NCBI GenBank assembly: GCA_900102385.1
Contig: FNBQ01000001.1
Span: 1 to 64,000, forward strand
Direction of reading: 5' to 3'
Length of the DNA: 64,000 nucleotides
Source: Bacteroidales bacterium KHT7
GTDB lineage: Bacteria; Bacteroidota; Bacteroidia; Bacteroidales; Bacteroidaceae
Part shown: one piece after another, positions 54,502 to 63,361 of the stretch
How the letters are laid out: the number at the start of each line of letters is the position of its first letter
How positions within the stretch are numbered: position 1 is the stretch's first letter
Notes under the pieces: model-generated
What the model was told of the DNA's origin: nothing
Databases searched by the model: none
What the model saw: only the letters and a program-made list of their open reading frames with translations
Program-made: the position numbers and the translations under genes

Positions 54502-54889
54502 ACTGCTTTAGCATTATTCATGTATAAAAGGCGCATCACCCACTACGGATGGTGAGCCAATTTTATAGAGAATAGTGACATGCGTATCACTTGCGACGAT
54601 TCTGGGTCTGCTCGTGCTTGGCACGGATGAACTCGTTCAGATCCTCAATCTGCTCTCGGTTGAACTTGACATTCTCGAATAGTAAGTCCACATGATTGAA
54701 GCGATTAACCGCAGCTGTATCCTTCATTACCCCAGTTCGGGATAAGAAATTATTGGTGTCCGCTAAAACTTTTTGAGCCCTATGCAAATTTAGGTCGAGT
54801 CCTCGCTTGGAACTCGACCTTATTTGTTACCTTTGTTTTTGCGACAAAACATCAATAACATGAACAAAGGTAGGCTCAAGCGAAAAATC
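54502..54889. other. Gap between SPFH operon and IS, with hairpins
   Basis: A hairpin with GGC..TCACC/GGTGA..GCC arms near 54530-54553 may end the operon. AGGTCGAGT/ACTCGACCT (54792-54819) is a second strong hairpin. A minus-strand frame at 54587-54787 (RFNHVDLLFENVKFNREQI) has a protein-like look but no known match, and may be a gene fragment. TACCTTTG at about 54839 is a promoter-like box before a tiny open frame. Confidence 0.4.
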
Positions 54890-56290
54890 ATAGGGGTAAT
54901 CCTTTGTTTGAATTAAATTCTTTACCTTTGTCGCATGGAAGACAAAGGATTACAGATGCTAGCCCGTATGGTGCTACCAAATGAAGTGCTTGATCACTTT
55001 ATTATTGTGAAAATCGAGTATGTAGACACGAAGGCTTACGATGAGCCAGAGATGCACATCCATCTAGATGAGAAGATGAATGATGAATTGCAGAGTGACT
55101 TTCATTTCGAGTCCAAGGGATTCATTGCTCCTGTGGAGGTGACAACTTTCCCATCCGTGACCACAAGGTCGTATTAGTTCTTCGCCGTCGCCGCTGGGTT
55201 GATACTCGTACAGGAAAGAGCTTCATTCTGCCTCTAAAGTTGACAGCCGACGGTACCCGCTATTCGAAGGAGTTTGCGGCTTTTTTTAAAGAAACGTATG
55301 GAGAAATCCCCAGTGACTTGCCGTACGCTTGAGGATTTCTACTACATTGACGCACACACGTTTGAGAAGCAGTACAAGGAGACACTGAGCGGCTATCATA
55401 CATGGAGCGAGCTTTCCCATGCCGATGAGTGGCTTGTCTTTTCAGAAAACATCGGCCCCAACCTGGCTATAGACGAGACGAGTTTGTCCAACGGCGAACT
55501 TTACACCATCGTAACCAACCGCGACAGTCATGGCGGTGAAGGTTGTCTGGTGGCCGTGATATCAGGCACTAAGTCGGAGAATATCATCAAGGCTTTGGAA
55601 ACGATACCGGAACAGGAACGGGAGAAGGTACAGGAAGTGACGCTCGACCTGTCAGATTCCATGCGCAAAATAGTCCGCAGCAGTTTTCCCAAAGCACAGC
55701 GTGTCATCGACCGTTTCCACATACAGAAACTGGCCTGCGATGCCGTGCAGGAGATGAGAATCGCCTTCCGCTGGGAAGCCATACAGGAAGCCAATGACGA
55801 GATGGAGAATGCCAAACTTGAAGGTCGCGAGTACATCCCAGTCCGCTATGAGAACGGCGACACCAAGAAAGAACTGCTGGCACGGAGCAGATATCTGCTC
55901 TTCAAGTCGGCAGACAAGTGGACGGACAGGCAGAAGAAAAGAGCCAAGATTCTTTTTGAACTGTATCCCGACTTGCAGAAGGCATACTCGCTCTGCCATT
56001 CACTGAGGATGATATTTGCCAGGAACACCATCAAGGATGCAGCAAGACTCTCGATGGCAAAGTGGTACAACAAGGTAGAAGAAGTTGGGGGCCATTCCTT
56101 CAACGTCATTGCGGCTACTTTCTACGAGCATTATGATGACATTCTCAACTTCTACAATAACCGATCATCAAACGCTGCCGCAGAATCTTTCAATGCAAAG
56201 GTCAAGGCTTTTAGGGCAGCACTAAGGGGAATTAGAGATGAGAAATTCTTCTTATACAGACTCTCTATGATTTATGCTTATCCCCACTAA
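54890..56290 (+). mobile_element. ISAon1-like insertion sequence, N-terminal frame broken
   Basis: The element has imperfect ends (AGGGGTAATCC at 54892 against TAGTGGGGATAAG read inward from 56289). A first frame (54935) encodes the N-terminal region protein. A one-base loss near 55150 shifts it, and the rest (RRRRWVDTRTGKSFILPLKL) continues in another frame. The main frame (55274-56290, 338 residues) is a DDE transposase of ISL3/ISAon1 type: LAIDETSLSNG, LDLSDSMRKIV, QRVIDRFHIQKLACDAV, RSSNAAAESFNAKVKAFR. Its stop lies in the right terminal repeat. A leaderless promoter with TACCTTTG precedes the first ATG. It marks the right border of the accessory island. Confidence 0.8.
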
Positions 56291-56330
56291 ATTTCTACTG
56301 AGCCATATTTAAACTACGAATGGATATTAC

Positions 56331-56375
56331 AAAAAAGAATAGCGAGCATCTCGTTTTGAGTTGCCCGCTATATAA
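56331..56375 (-). terminator. Terminator of dnaK
   Basis: AATAGCGAG...CCGCTAT arms (56339-56372) are followed on the minus strand by a T6 run, 20-60 bp after the dnaK stop. Confidence 0.7.
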
Positions 56376-56394
56376 TTTATGTCAGGAGAAGTAC

Positions 56395-58296
56395 TTACTT
56401 CACTTCCTCAAAGTCGGCATCCTGAACGTCATCCTTGGCAGAAGATGAACCTGCACCCGGATTAGGTCCAGCCTGTGCACCCGGCTGAGGACCTGCCTGC
56501 TGAGCTGCTGCGTACATCTTCTGTGCAGCGTTGTTAAGTTCGGCTGTTGCTGCGTCGATGGCTGTAAGATCCTGTGCCTTGTGAGCATCCTTCAGCTTGT
56601 TCAGAGCTGTCTCAACCTCGTTCTTCACGTCGGCAGGAAGCTTGTCGCCGCTCTCCTTCAACATATTCTCAGTCTGGAAAATCATTGAGTCAGCCTGATT
56701 AAGCTTGTCAATCTTCTCGCGCTCCTTCTTGTCGGCATCAGCGTTTGCCTCAGCCTCAGCCTTCATGCGGTCGATTTCCTCCTGGCTCAAGCCTGAAGAA
56801 GCCTCGATTCTAATCTGCTGCTCCTTGCCTGTTGCCTTATCCTTTGCAGAAACCTTAAGGATACCGTTGGCATCGATGTCGAACGAAACCTCGATCTGTG
56901 GCACACCGCGACGTGCAGGAGCAATACCCTCCAGGTTGAAGATACCAATCTGCTTGTTGTCGTTTGCCATCGGACGCTCGCCCTGAAGAACACGGATTGT
57001 TACGGCTGTCTGGTTGTCGGCAGCAGTAGAGAATGTCTCGCTCTTCTTACAAGGGATTGTTGTGTTGGCATCGATAAGTTTTGTCATCACGCCACCGAGA
57101 GTCTCGATACCCATTGAAAGCGGAGTAACATCAAGAAGAACGATGTCACCTACACCACCCTCTTTGTTAAGGATTGCCCCCTGAATAGAAGCACCTACGG
57201 CTACCACCTCGTCTGGATTTACGCCCTTTGAAGGCTCTTTGCCGAAGAAATCCTTAACCAATGCCTGAACGGCTGGGATACGTGATGAACCACCAACAAG
57301 GATAACCTCGTCGATATCTGATGTGCTGATGTCAGCATCCTTAATTGCATTCTGGCAAGGAACAAGACAAGCCTGAATCAAGTTGTGAGCCAACTGCTCG
57401 AACTTAGAACGTGTAAGAGTCTTAACCAAGTGCTTTGGCACACCGCCTACAGCTGTGATGTAAGGCAGGTTGATTTCTGTTGAAGTAGAAGAAGACAACT
57501 CAATCTTAGCCTTCTCAGCAGCCTCCTTCAAGCGCTGCATTGCCATTGGGTCGGCAGAAAGGTCTGCGCCCTCGTCGTTCTTGAACTCCTGAACCAACCA
57601 GTCGATGATTACCTGGTCGAAGTCGTCACCACCAAGGTGAGTATCACCGTTTGTTGAAAGAACCTCGAACACACCGCCACCGAACTCAAGGATTGAGATA
57701 TCGAATGTACCACCACCAAGGTCGAACACGGCAATCTTCATATCCTTGTTTGCCTTGTCGATACCGTATGCAAGAGCGGCAGCCGTTGGCTCGTTTACGA
57801 TACGCTTAACATCAAGACCTGCAATCTGACCAGCCTCCTTAGTAGCCTGACGCTGTGAGTCTGAGAAGTAAGCAGGAACTGTGATGACAGCCTCGGTAAC
57901 TTCCTGACCGAGATAGTCCTCAGCAGTCTTCTTCATCTTCTGAAGAATCATTGCAGAAATTTCCTGTGGAGTGTAAAGACGGCCGTCGATGTCAACACGT
58001 GGAGTATTGTTTTCACCCTTAGCAACCTTGTAAGGAACGCGAGTAACCTCTTTCTGTACCTGATCGTAAGTCTCGCCCATGAAACGCTTGATAGAGAAGA
58101 TTGTCTTCTGTGGGTTTGTTACAGCCTGACGCTTGGCAGGATCGCCCACCTTACGCTCGCCGCCCTCGACAAATGCCACGATTGACGGAGTTGTTCTCTT
58201 ACCCTCGCTGTTAGCGATTACTACTGGCTCGTTGCCTTCGAATACTGAGACACAGCTATTAGTTGTTCCCAAGTCAATACCGATAATTTTTCCCAT
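56395..58296 (-). CDS. dnaK: Chaperone DnaK (Hsp70)
   Basis: The 633-residue protein is a full-length Hsp70: [16 protein letters not shown] at the start, [37 protein letters not shown], the interdomain [19 protein letters not shown], the substrate-binding domain and a C-terminal lid ending [11 protein letters not shown]. It folds nascent and stress-damaged proteins with DnaJ and GrpE, which are not encoded nearby. A poly-T tract (58300-58310 on the plus strand) lies just before the start. It is a chromosomal core gene that dates the right boundary of the island. Confidence 0.98.
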   Translation of the reverse strand: MGKIIGIDLGTTNSCVSVFEGNEPVVIANSEGKRTTPSIVAFVEGGERKVGDPAKRQAVTNPQKTIFSIKRFMGETYDQVQKEVTRVPYKVAKGENNTPRVDIDGRLYTPQEISAMILQKMKKTAEDYLGQEVTEAVITVPAYFSDSQRQATKEAGQIAGLDVKRIVNEPTAAALAYGIDKANKDMKIAVFDLGGGTFDISILEFGGGVFEVLSTNGDTHLGGDDFDQVIIDWLVQEFKNDEGADLSADPMAMQRLKEAAEKAKIELSSSTSTEINLPYITAVGGVPKHLVKTLTRSKFEQLAHNLIQACLVPCQNAIKDADISTSDIDEVILVGGSSRIPAVQALVKDFFGKEPSKGVNPDEVVAVGASIQGAILNKEGGVGDIVLLDVTPLSMGIETLGGVMTKLIDANTTIPCKKSETFSTAADNQTAVTIRVLQGERPMANDNKQIGIFNLEGIAPARRGVPQIEVSFDIDANGILKVSAKDKATGKEQQIRIEASSGLSQEEIDRMKAEAEANADADKKEREKIDKLNQADSMIFQTENMLKESGDKLPADVKNEVETALNKLKDAHKAQDLTAIDAATAELNNAAQKMYAAAQQAGPQPGAQAGPNPGAGSSSAKDDVQDADFEEVK

Positions 58297-58425
58297 ATCT
58301 TTTTTTTTTTATTTTCTGTTAATAAATGAATTTTTATTTTCGCACTTTGACTTTTGCAAACCGCGTGCCAAAATCAGATTTACTGACAATAAATATGACA
58401 AAAATGTCAGTTTTTCTTATTTTTC

Positions 58426-58456
58426 TTTGGCAATAAGAATATATAATGTAACTTTG
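58426..58456 (+). promoter_or_regulatory. Consensus Bacteroidetes promoter of the cobalamin locus
   Basis: TTTG (58426-58429) and TAACTTTG (58449-58456) are separated by exactly 19 nt, the canonical -33/-7 layout. Transcription would start just ahead of the riboswitch. Confidence 0.85.
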
Positions 58457-58462
58457 CGCCGG

Positions 58463-58640
58463 GTTCGAGGTTCGGGACACCACTATTATAATGTGTGCCG
58501 CCGATTAAAAGGGAATGCCGTGCAAACCGGCAACAGTACCCGCTGCTGTAAGTTCCTTATAACAGCCAACAAAAAGCCACTGTCGCGTTCGGCGGGAAGG
58601 TGTTGGACTGCTGGAACGAGTCAGAAGACCTGCCTTGCAC
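58463..58640 (+). promoter_or_regulatory. Adenosylcobalamin riboswitch
   Basis: The conserved blocks appear in order: AAAGGGAATGCCGTG, GGCAACAGTACCCGCTGCTG (B12 box core), TAAG, GCCACTGTCG, GGCGGGAAGG and GAGTCAGAAGACCTGCC. These are diagnostic for cobalamin riboswitches. Ligand binding would shut off the transport genes downstream. Confidence 0.95.
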
Positions 58641-58710
58641 TCCACGAATTGTGATGTCTGCGGGATTACGGAAGTTGCGATTCAGAGACACAACATTTTC
58701 AGTTTACTAA

Positions 58711-58731
58711 GGCTTGATGCGACATCAAGCC
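58711..58731 (+). promoter_or_regulatory. Hairpin in the riboswitch expression platform
   Basis: GGCTTGATG-CGA-CATCAAGCC is a perfect 9-bp stem with a 3-nt loop, 70 bp before the first ATG. With no T run it looks like a translation-control or anti-terminator element. Confidence 0.6.
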
Positions 58732-58800
58732 CCGATGGATTGTTGCATAATTCAGGAAAACAGCAATTAAATTTATAACTAACATAATATTTATTAACTT

Positions 58801-59679
58801 ATGACAAAATTTTACACAACCGTACTTGTTATGCTTGCTGCATTACAAGCACATGCACAGCTTGCAACCGCAACCTTCGAAGATATTCAGGTTGACGGCG
58901 AGGAGTCTTTTTGGGCAGACAAGAGCCAAGAAAACAAGAGTAACCAGTGGACTTCAGGCGGATACACATTCGGCTCATACAACGATACATCTTGGGGAAC
59001 AAGTTATATCTATGAGACAGTTGTGAGCAACAACAAACTGACTGACGGCACTGACTATAACAAGCCTTATCAGTCAACAGCAAGTGGCGCAAAGAACGGA
59101 AACAACTACGCCGTATATTATTGGTCAGATTACTACAAGGATAATTATACTGATGTTGTTCTAAACGAAGCAGCAACAGTTAGCGGTTTCTGGGTTTGCA
59201 ACACAACATACACCGCTTATGCAGTAAAATACGGATACAACCCATCAAAGATATTCGGTCAGGGCGACTATTTTAAACTGACAATGACAGGATATGACGC
59301 TAATGGCGAGGTTACAGGAACTGTTGACCAGATGCTTGTAGACTGTACCGTTGCAGATAACTGGACTTACGTTAACGACTGGCGTTGGGTTGATTTGACA
59401 TCTCTTGGCAATGTTAAAAGCATCAAGTTCTCAATGAGCAGTTCTGATACTGGAAATTTCGGCATAAACACTCCATTATATTTCTGCATGGACGATTTTG
59501 GCGGCACAGCACCAGAGAAGAACACAGAGTATGCCAAGTTCGTTCCAAACGAAGCAACAGGCATCAATAGCGTTGAGGCTGACATGTTCGCTCCTGCTGT
59601 CAAGAAGTACGAGAACGGAAAGCTTGTAATCTACAAGAACGGAAGAAAATTCAGCGCAAGCGGCGTTGAACTGAAATAA
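58801..59679 (+). CDS. Secreted DUF4465-like protein
   Basis: The 292-residue protein has a signal peptide (LAALQAHAQ) and a beta-rich domain. The domain has EESFWADKSQ, SGGYTFGSYND, GNNYAVYYWSDYY, VSGFWVCNTTYTA, DYFKLTMTGYDANG and FCMDDFGGTAP, the pattern of DUF4465. The C-terminus (KYENGKLVIYKNGRKFSAS) resembles secretion/sorting-type tails of Bacteroidetes. Placed first behind the riboswitch, it probably helps cobalamin capture at the surface. A terminator follows it, so its level may exceed that of the later genes. Confidence 0.8.
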   Translation: MTKFYTTVLVMLAALQAHAQLATATFEDIQVDGEESFWADKSQENKSNQWTSGGYTFGSYNDTSWGTSYIYETVVSNNKLTDGTDYNKPYQSTASGAKNGNNYAVYYWSDYYKDNYTDVVLNEAATVSGFWVCNTTYTAYAVKYGYNPSKIFGQGDYFKLTMTGYDANGEVTGTVDQMLVDCTVADNWTYVNDWRWVDLTSLGNVKSIKFSMSSSDTGNFGINTPLYFCMDDFGGTAPEKNTEYAKFVPNEATGINSVEADMFAPAVKKYENGKLVIYKNGRKFSASGVELK

Positions 59680-59694
59680 AAACTATTCTCACGA

Positions 59695-59742
59695 AGTACA
59701 GATGTCTCTCTAACCGATGAGGCATCTGTACTCATTTTTCTT
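59695..59742 (+). terminator. Hairpin terminator/attenuator after the DUF4465-like gene
   Basis: AGTACAGATG (59695-59704) pairs with CATCTGTACT (59723-59732), followed by CATTTTTCTT. Confidence 0.8.
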
Positions 59743-59782
59743 CTACCAAAGCATATCGAAACAAAAAAAATATTTTAAGACT

Positions 59783-60163
59783 ATGCGCAAAACAATAATT
59801 TCGGCAACCATGCTCCTTGCAAGCCTTACGGCTATGGCAGACAATGCCGTGGTTCTGACAACCAAGAGCGGCGAGCAGAAGTTCGTGGCTTTCGAGGACA
59901 ATGTGGTTATGACAACCAACAGCAACAAACAACTTGTGCTTACATCGGGCAACGAAGTGCTGACTCTCAACATTGCCGACATCGCAAGCATCAGGACACA
60001 GGAATACGACTTTTCGAGCACAACGGCAGTCGGCTCTGTTGAGGCTGATGGCGGCGAATGTCAGATTTTCGACCTCAACGGTCGCAAAATAAACTCGGTA
60101 ACTCCGGGACAGATTTACATCATCAAAAAAAATAACAAAACATCAAAAGAAATTGCAAAATGA
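59783..60163 (+). CDS. Small secreted protein with sorting-type C-terminus
   Basis: The ATG at 59783 is chosen over an in-frame ATG 66 bp upstream because it gives a proper signal peptide (MRKTIISATMLLASLTAMA) and leaves out the terminator. The 126-residue product has a small beta module (TTKSGEQKFVAFEDNVVM, LTLNIADIASI). It ends with CQIFDLNGRKI, GQIYIIKKNN, a pattern like type IX secretion sorting domains. Function unknown; it overlaps the next gene by 4 bp. Confidence 0.65.
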   Translation: MRKTIISATMLLASLTAMADNAVVLTTKSGEQKFVAFEDNVVMTTNSNKQLVLTSGNEVLTLNIADIASIRTQEYDFSSTTAVGSVEADGGECQIFDLNGRKINSVTPGQIYIIKKNNKTSKEIAK

Positions 60164-61476
60164 AGAAGCTACTCATAGCTATATTAGCCGTGGCAGGCAA
60201 CCAAGCCTACGCACAAAGTTCGTGGACTATAAAGACAACCGACGATAAGTCATACTCTTTCCCAATAGAGAAAGTAAAAGAAGTAACCTTCACCAACGAA
60301 GAGGAGTGGCAGCCCGAAGTGGTTGAGAAAGAGGTGGTGAAAGAAGTACCTACCCTTCCGAAGGATTTTGCAAAGCAGATTGAATGGCTGAAGACAGCCG
60401 CAACATTCAGCCCATACATCTCGAAGGTGATTGACGTAGACCTTGCTCCGGGACAGTTTATCAACACTCTGCCAAATAACCTCGGCACAAAAGAGACAGC
60501 CATTGCATCGGTAGCCAACTCGATTGTTGGCAAGGTAAGCAGCATGGTTCACCTTGGCGGCTGGGGCGGCTCGGTTACAGTCGGATTCGACCACCCTATC
60601 CAGAATTTCGACGGATGCGACTTCCGCGGACACGGCAACGCCTTCGTTGGCTCGTCAGAACCGGGCATCTACTATGTGGCTCAAGCCGACGAGAACGGCA
60701 ATCCGAAGAAATGGTATCTGATAAAGCACGGCATGTACGACTACTCTATTCACGACTACGAGATAACATACTACAAGCCTGAAAAAGAATATGCCGAGGG
60801 CAAGAAGATAACATATCTTCAGGCAAACGGTAAAACCGCTTCGGTAAATGTTGTAAAAGATGAGTTAAGTTCAGTTCTCGTAACAAAGGACGACAAGACT
60901 TACTATGTAAAGAACGGTAACGAATATGAGGTTACGATAATCGAAGACACAAAAATAGCAAGCTTCGCACAATACATTAAGTGGACCGATAATCTCGGAC
61001 ATTCAGGCTACGAGCCTAAAAACTCATTCCACCAGCAGTCTTACTGGCCTGAATATGCCGGCGACAAGATTGTGATTAAGGGCGAATATCTGCCAGTAGG
61101 TACTCAGGTTACAAAGCCCGACGGCGTGAGCAACTATTATGTAAACGACCCTAAGGCATGGGGCTTTCCACTTGCCGAGGGCAAGAACTACGGAACAGGC
61201 GCATACGGCATGTGCGACACCTACACCAACGACAACGACCTCTCGTGCATCGACATAGACTGGGCTGTGGATGAAGATGGCAATCCAGCCAACCTCGACC
61301 ACATCGACTTTGTTAAAGTGCAGACTGCCATACACTATCAGGCAGGAATGCTCGGCGAGAACTCTTGCGAGTTTAGGGGAATCGAAGACCTGCATCTTAC
61401 GGGAAAGTTCATCAAGGTCGACACTTCCATCAAGCCAACCGTTCCTGAAAACGGATATTGGTACTGGTCGTACTAA
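60160..61476 (+). CDS. Secreted cell-surface protein of the cobalamin locus
   Basis: The 438-residue protein has a signal peptide (AVAGNQAYAQ) and an N-terminal beta module like that of the previous gene (WTIKTTDDKSYSFPIEKVKEVTF). Two similar domains follow, with GTKETAIASVANSIVGKVSS, VHLGGWGGSVTVGFDHPI, FVGSSEPGIYYVAQADENG and IDIDWAVDEDG. The GGWGGSVTVGFD segment is seen in Bacteroidetes surface proteins next to BtuB/BtuG genes, but I know no characterised member. Probably a surface cobalamin-binding accessory; no lipobox is visible. Confidence 0.65.
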   Translation: MKKLLIAILAVAGNQAYAQSSWTIKTTDDKSYSFPIEKVKEVTFTNEEEWQPEVVEKEVVKEVPTLPKDFAKQIEWLKTAATFSPYISKVIDVDLAPGQFINTLPNNLGTKETAIASVANSIVGKVSSMVHLGGWGGSVTVGFDHPIQNFDGCDFRGHGNAFVGSSEPGIYYVAQADENGNPKKWYLIKHGMYDYSIHDYEITYYKPEKEYAEGKKITYLQANGKTASVNVVKDELSSVLVTKDDKTYYVKNGNEYEVTIIEDTKIASFAQYIKWTDNLGHSGYEPKNSFHQQSYWPEYAGDKIVIKGEYLPVGTQVTKPDGVSNYYVNDPKAWGFPLAEGKNYGTGAYGMCDTYTNDNDLSCIDIDWAVDEDGNPANLDHIDFVKVQTAIHYQAGMLGENSCEFRGIEDLHLTGKFIKVDTSIKPTVPENGYWYWSY

Positions 61477-61489
61477 TCAAACCATCTGA

Positions 61490-63361
61490 ATGGTAACAGA
61501 GATTGTAATAGACACGCTGCTGTCGCTATCGAACGTGGTTGTTACTGCGCCCAAAATAAGCCAGACTCCGTATCAGGAACTGAAAGGCGAACAACTTCAG
61601 CTCGTATCTACCACCACCGTGGCAGATGCGCTGAAGTATTTTGCCGGAGTACAGATTAAGGACTACGGCGGACTGGGCGGCGTAAAGACGGTAAACGTGC
61701 GTTCGATGGGCGCACAGCATGTTGGCGTGTTCATAGACGGAATAAGGATAACAAACGCACAGAACGGTCAGGTTGACTTGGGCAAATATTCGCTCACCAA
61801 CATGGAATCGGTGTCGCTTTACAACGGCAACAAGACGGAGATGCTGCAATCGGCATCCGAGTATGCATCGGCATCGACCGTATATCTGCAAACACGCCAA
61901 CCTCAGGCAACGGGCGGAAACATAAGCTACTCAAACGCATCGTTCGGAACAAACCGCGTTCAGGGGCATTTCGACTTTAGGAACATTGTTTCGGTTGATG
62001 GCGAATTCTGCCATTCCGACGGCGACTACCCATTCCGCTATCAGTCAGCCTACGAAGACACAACGGGCATACGCCGCAACTCCGACATCACGTTTTTCAG
62101 AATAGAGAGTTCGGTCTTTTACAAAGGATTCAAGGGACATCTGTATCATTACTCGTCGGAAAGAGGAATTCCCGGCGGCGTGGTAAGACGACTCTCCGAC
62201 AAGTTCAGCAACGTGGCGAGAGAATGGGACAACAACACCTTTGCACAACTCTCAAAATCAGTCGGATTCGGCAAACTGGCTACAAAATTCAATCTGAGAT
62301 ATGCCTACGACTATCTGAACTACAACGCCGACTACGAGGAGAACGTGTCGATGCACTACAACAATCACTACACACAGCAAGATGTGTACGCATCTGCCAC
62401 GGCATCGTACCCCGTTATCGACAATCTGAGCCTGAGCCTCTCGGCAGACGGCAGATGGTCGGACCTTGTGTGCGACGTTGCCTATTTCCACTACGTCTAC
62501 CGCATCGACCTGAAATCGTCGTTCACGGCACGATACAGTCTGAAGGGCGCAAACTTCTCGGGAACGCTTCTCTACACCGACGTAAGCGACCACACCACGA
62601 AGAAAGCCGACCCGCTGCGTAGACTAACGGGAATGATTCACGGCTCGTACACGCTTGGCAAGTTTCAGATGCGATGCTTTTGGAAATCTATTTTCAGAGC
62701 ACCGACACTCAACGACCTCTACTATGTTCAAGTGGGCAACCGCAATCTTAAGCCCGAATATGCCAAGCAACTGAACATCGGAGCTGACTATACGCTGATG
62801 GGCAGCATCTTTGGCACGAAAATACAACTCGATGCATACTACAACCGCATTGAAGACCGCATTGTTGCCCTTCCGCTGAAGGGAACGACAAACTGGACGA
62901 TGCTCAACTTTGGAAAGACGCGCTGCTATGGGCTAAACGGAACGCTGCAACTTCTGTACACCACGAAAAATGTCAGTATAGACCTTCTTAACACGGCATC
63001 GTTTCAGGACGACCGCAACAGAACGGACAAGGAGAGCGACGCGTACAACGACCTTATCCCCTACTCGCCTAAATTCTCGTGCTCGTCGGTTCTGTCGGCA
63101 CAATACCGCGGATGGTCGGGCGCATTGTCGTTCATGTACGTCGGAAAGCGATACTGGCTCAACGAGAACGACCTCGGCGACCCTCTGAAGGCTTACACAA
63201 ACCTCGACCTGAAGATTTCGAAGACGATACGCAACTTCCTGATTTCGGCCGAGGTGAACGACATCTGCGACAACGGCTACGAGCTTATCCAGCGTTATCC
63301 GATGCCGAGCAGAAACTTCAGATTCACAATAAAATACTTCTTCAAAAACAAAGCATTATGA
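61490..63361 (+). CDS. btuB: BtuB-like TonB-dependent cobalamin receptor without signal peptide
   Basis: The 623-residue protein has a plug domain (DTLLSLSNVVVTAPKISQTP, QLVSTTTVADALKYFAGVQI, GVFIDGIRITNAQNGQVDLG) and a 22-strand-type barrel (PTLNDLYYVQVGNRNLKPEY, RNFRFTIKYFF at the end). The size fits BtuB rather than SusC, and the riboswitch and BtuG-like neighbour support cobalamin as the cargo. The first ATG is preceded at once by an in-frame TGA, and the product lacks any signal peptide, which is abnormal for an outer-membrane protein. It overlaps the next gene by ATGA. Confidence 0.85.
   Translation: MVTEIVIDTLLSLSNVVVTAPKISQTPYQELKGEQLQLVSTTTVADALKYFAGVQIKDYGGLGGVKTVNVRSMGAQHVGVFIDGIRITNAQNGQVDLGKYSLTNMESVSLYNGNKTEMLQSASEYASASTVYLQTRQPQATGGNISYSNASFGTNRVQGHFDFRNIVSVDGEFCHSDGDYPFRYQSAYEDTTGIRRNSDITFFRIESSVFYKGFKGHLYHYSSERGIPGGVVRRLSDKFSNVAREWDNNTFAQLSKSVGFGKLATKFNLRYAYDYLNYNADYEENVSMHYNNHYTQQDVYASATASYPVIDNLSLSLSADGRWSDLVCDVAYFHYVYRIDLKSSFTARYSLKGANFSGTLLYTDVSDHTTKKADPLRRLTGMIHGSYTLGKFQMRCFWKSIFRAPTLNDLYYVQVGNRNLKPEYAKQLNIGADYTLMGSIFGTKIQLDAYYNRIEDRIVALPLKGTTNWTMLNFGKTRCYGLNGTLQLLYTTKNVSIDLLNTASFQDDRNRTDKESDAYNDLIPYSPKFSCSSVLSAQYRGWSGALSFMYVGKRYWLNENDLGDPLKAYTNLDLKISKTIRNFLISAEVNDICDNGYELIQRYPMPSRNFRFTIKYFFKNKAL

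Noticed and set aside
54587-54787. 66-residue minus-strand frame between SPFH operon and IS
   Set aside because: Protein-like composition but no start context or recognised family; kept only as a possible fragment.
54934-55177. Independent 80-residue gene
   Set aside because: It is the first part of the IS N-terminal region protein, broken by a one-base loss.
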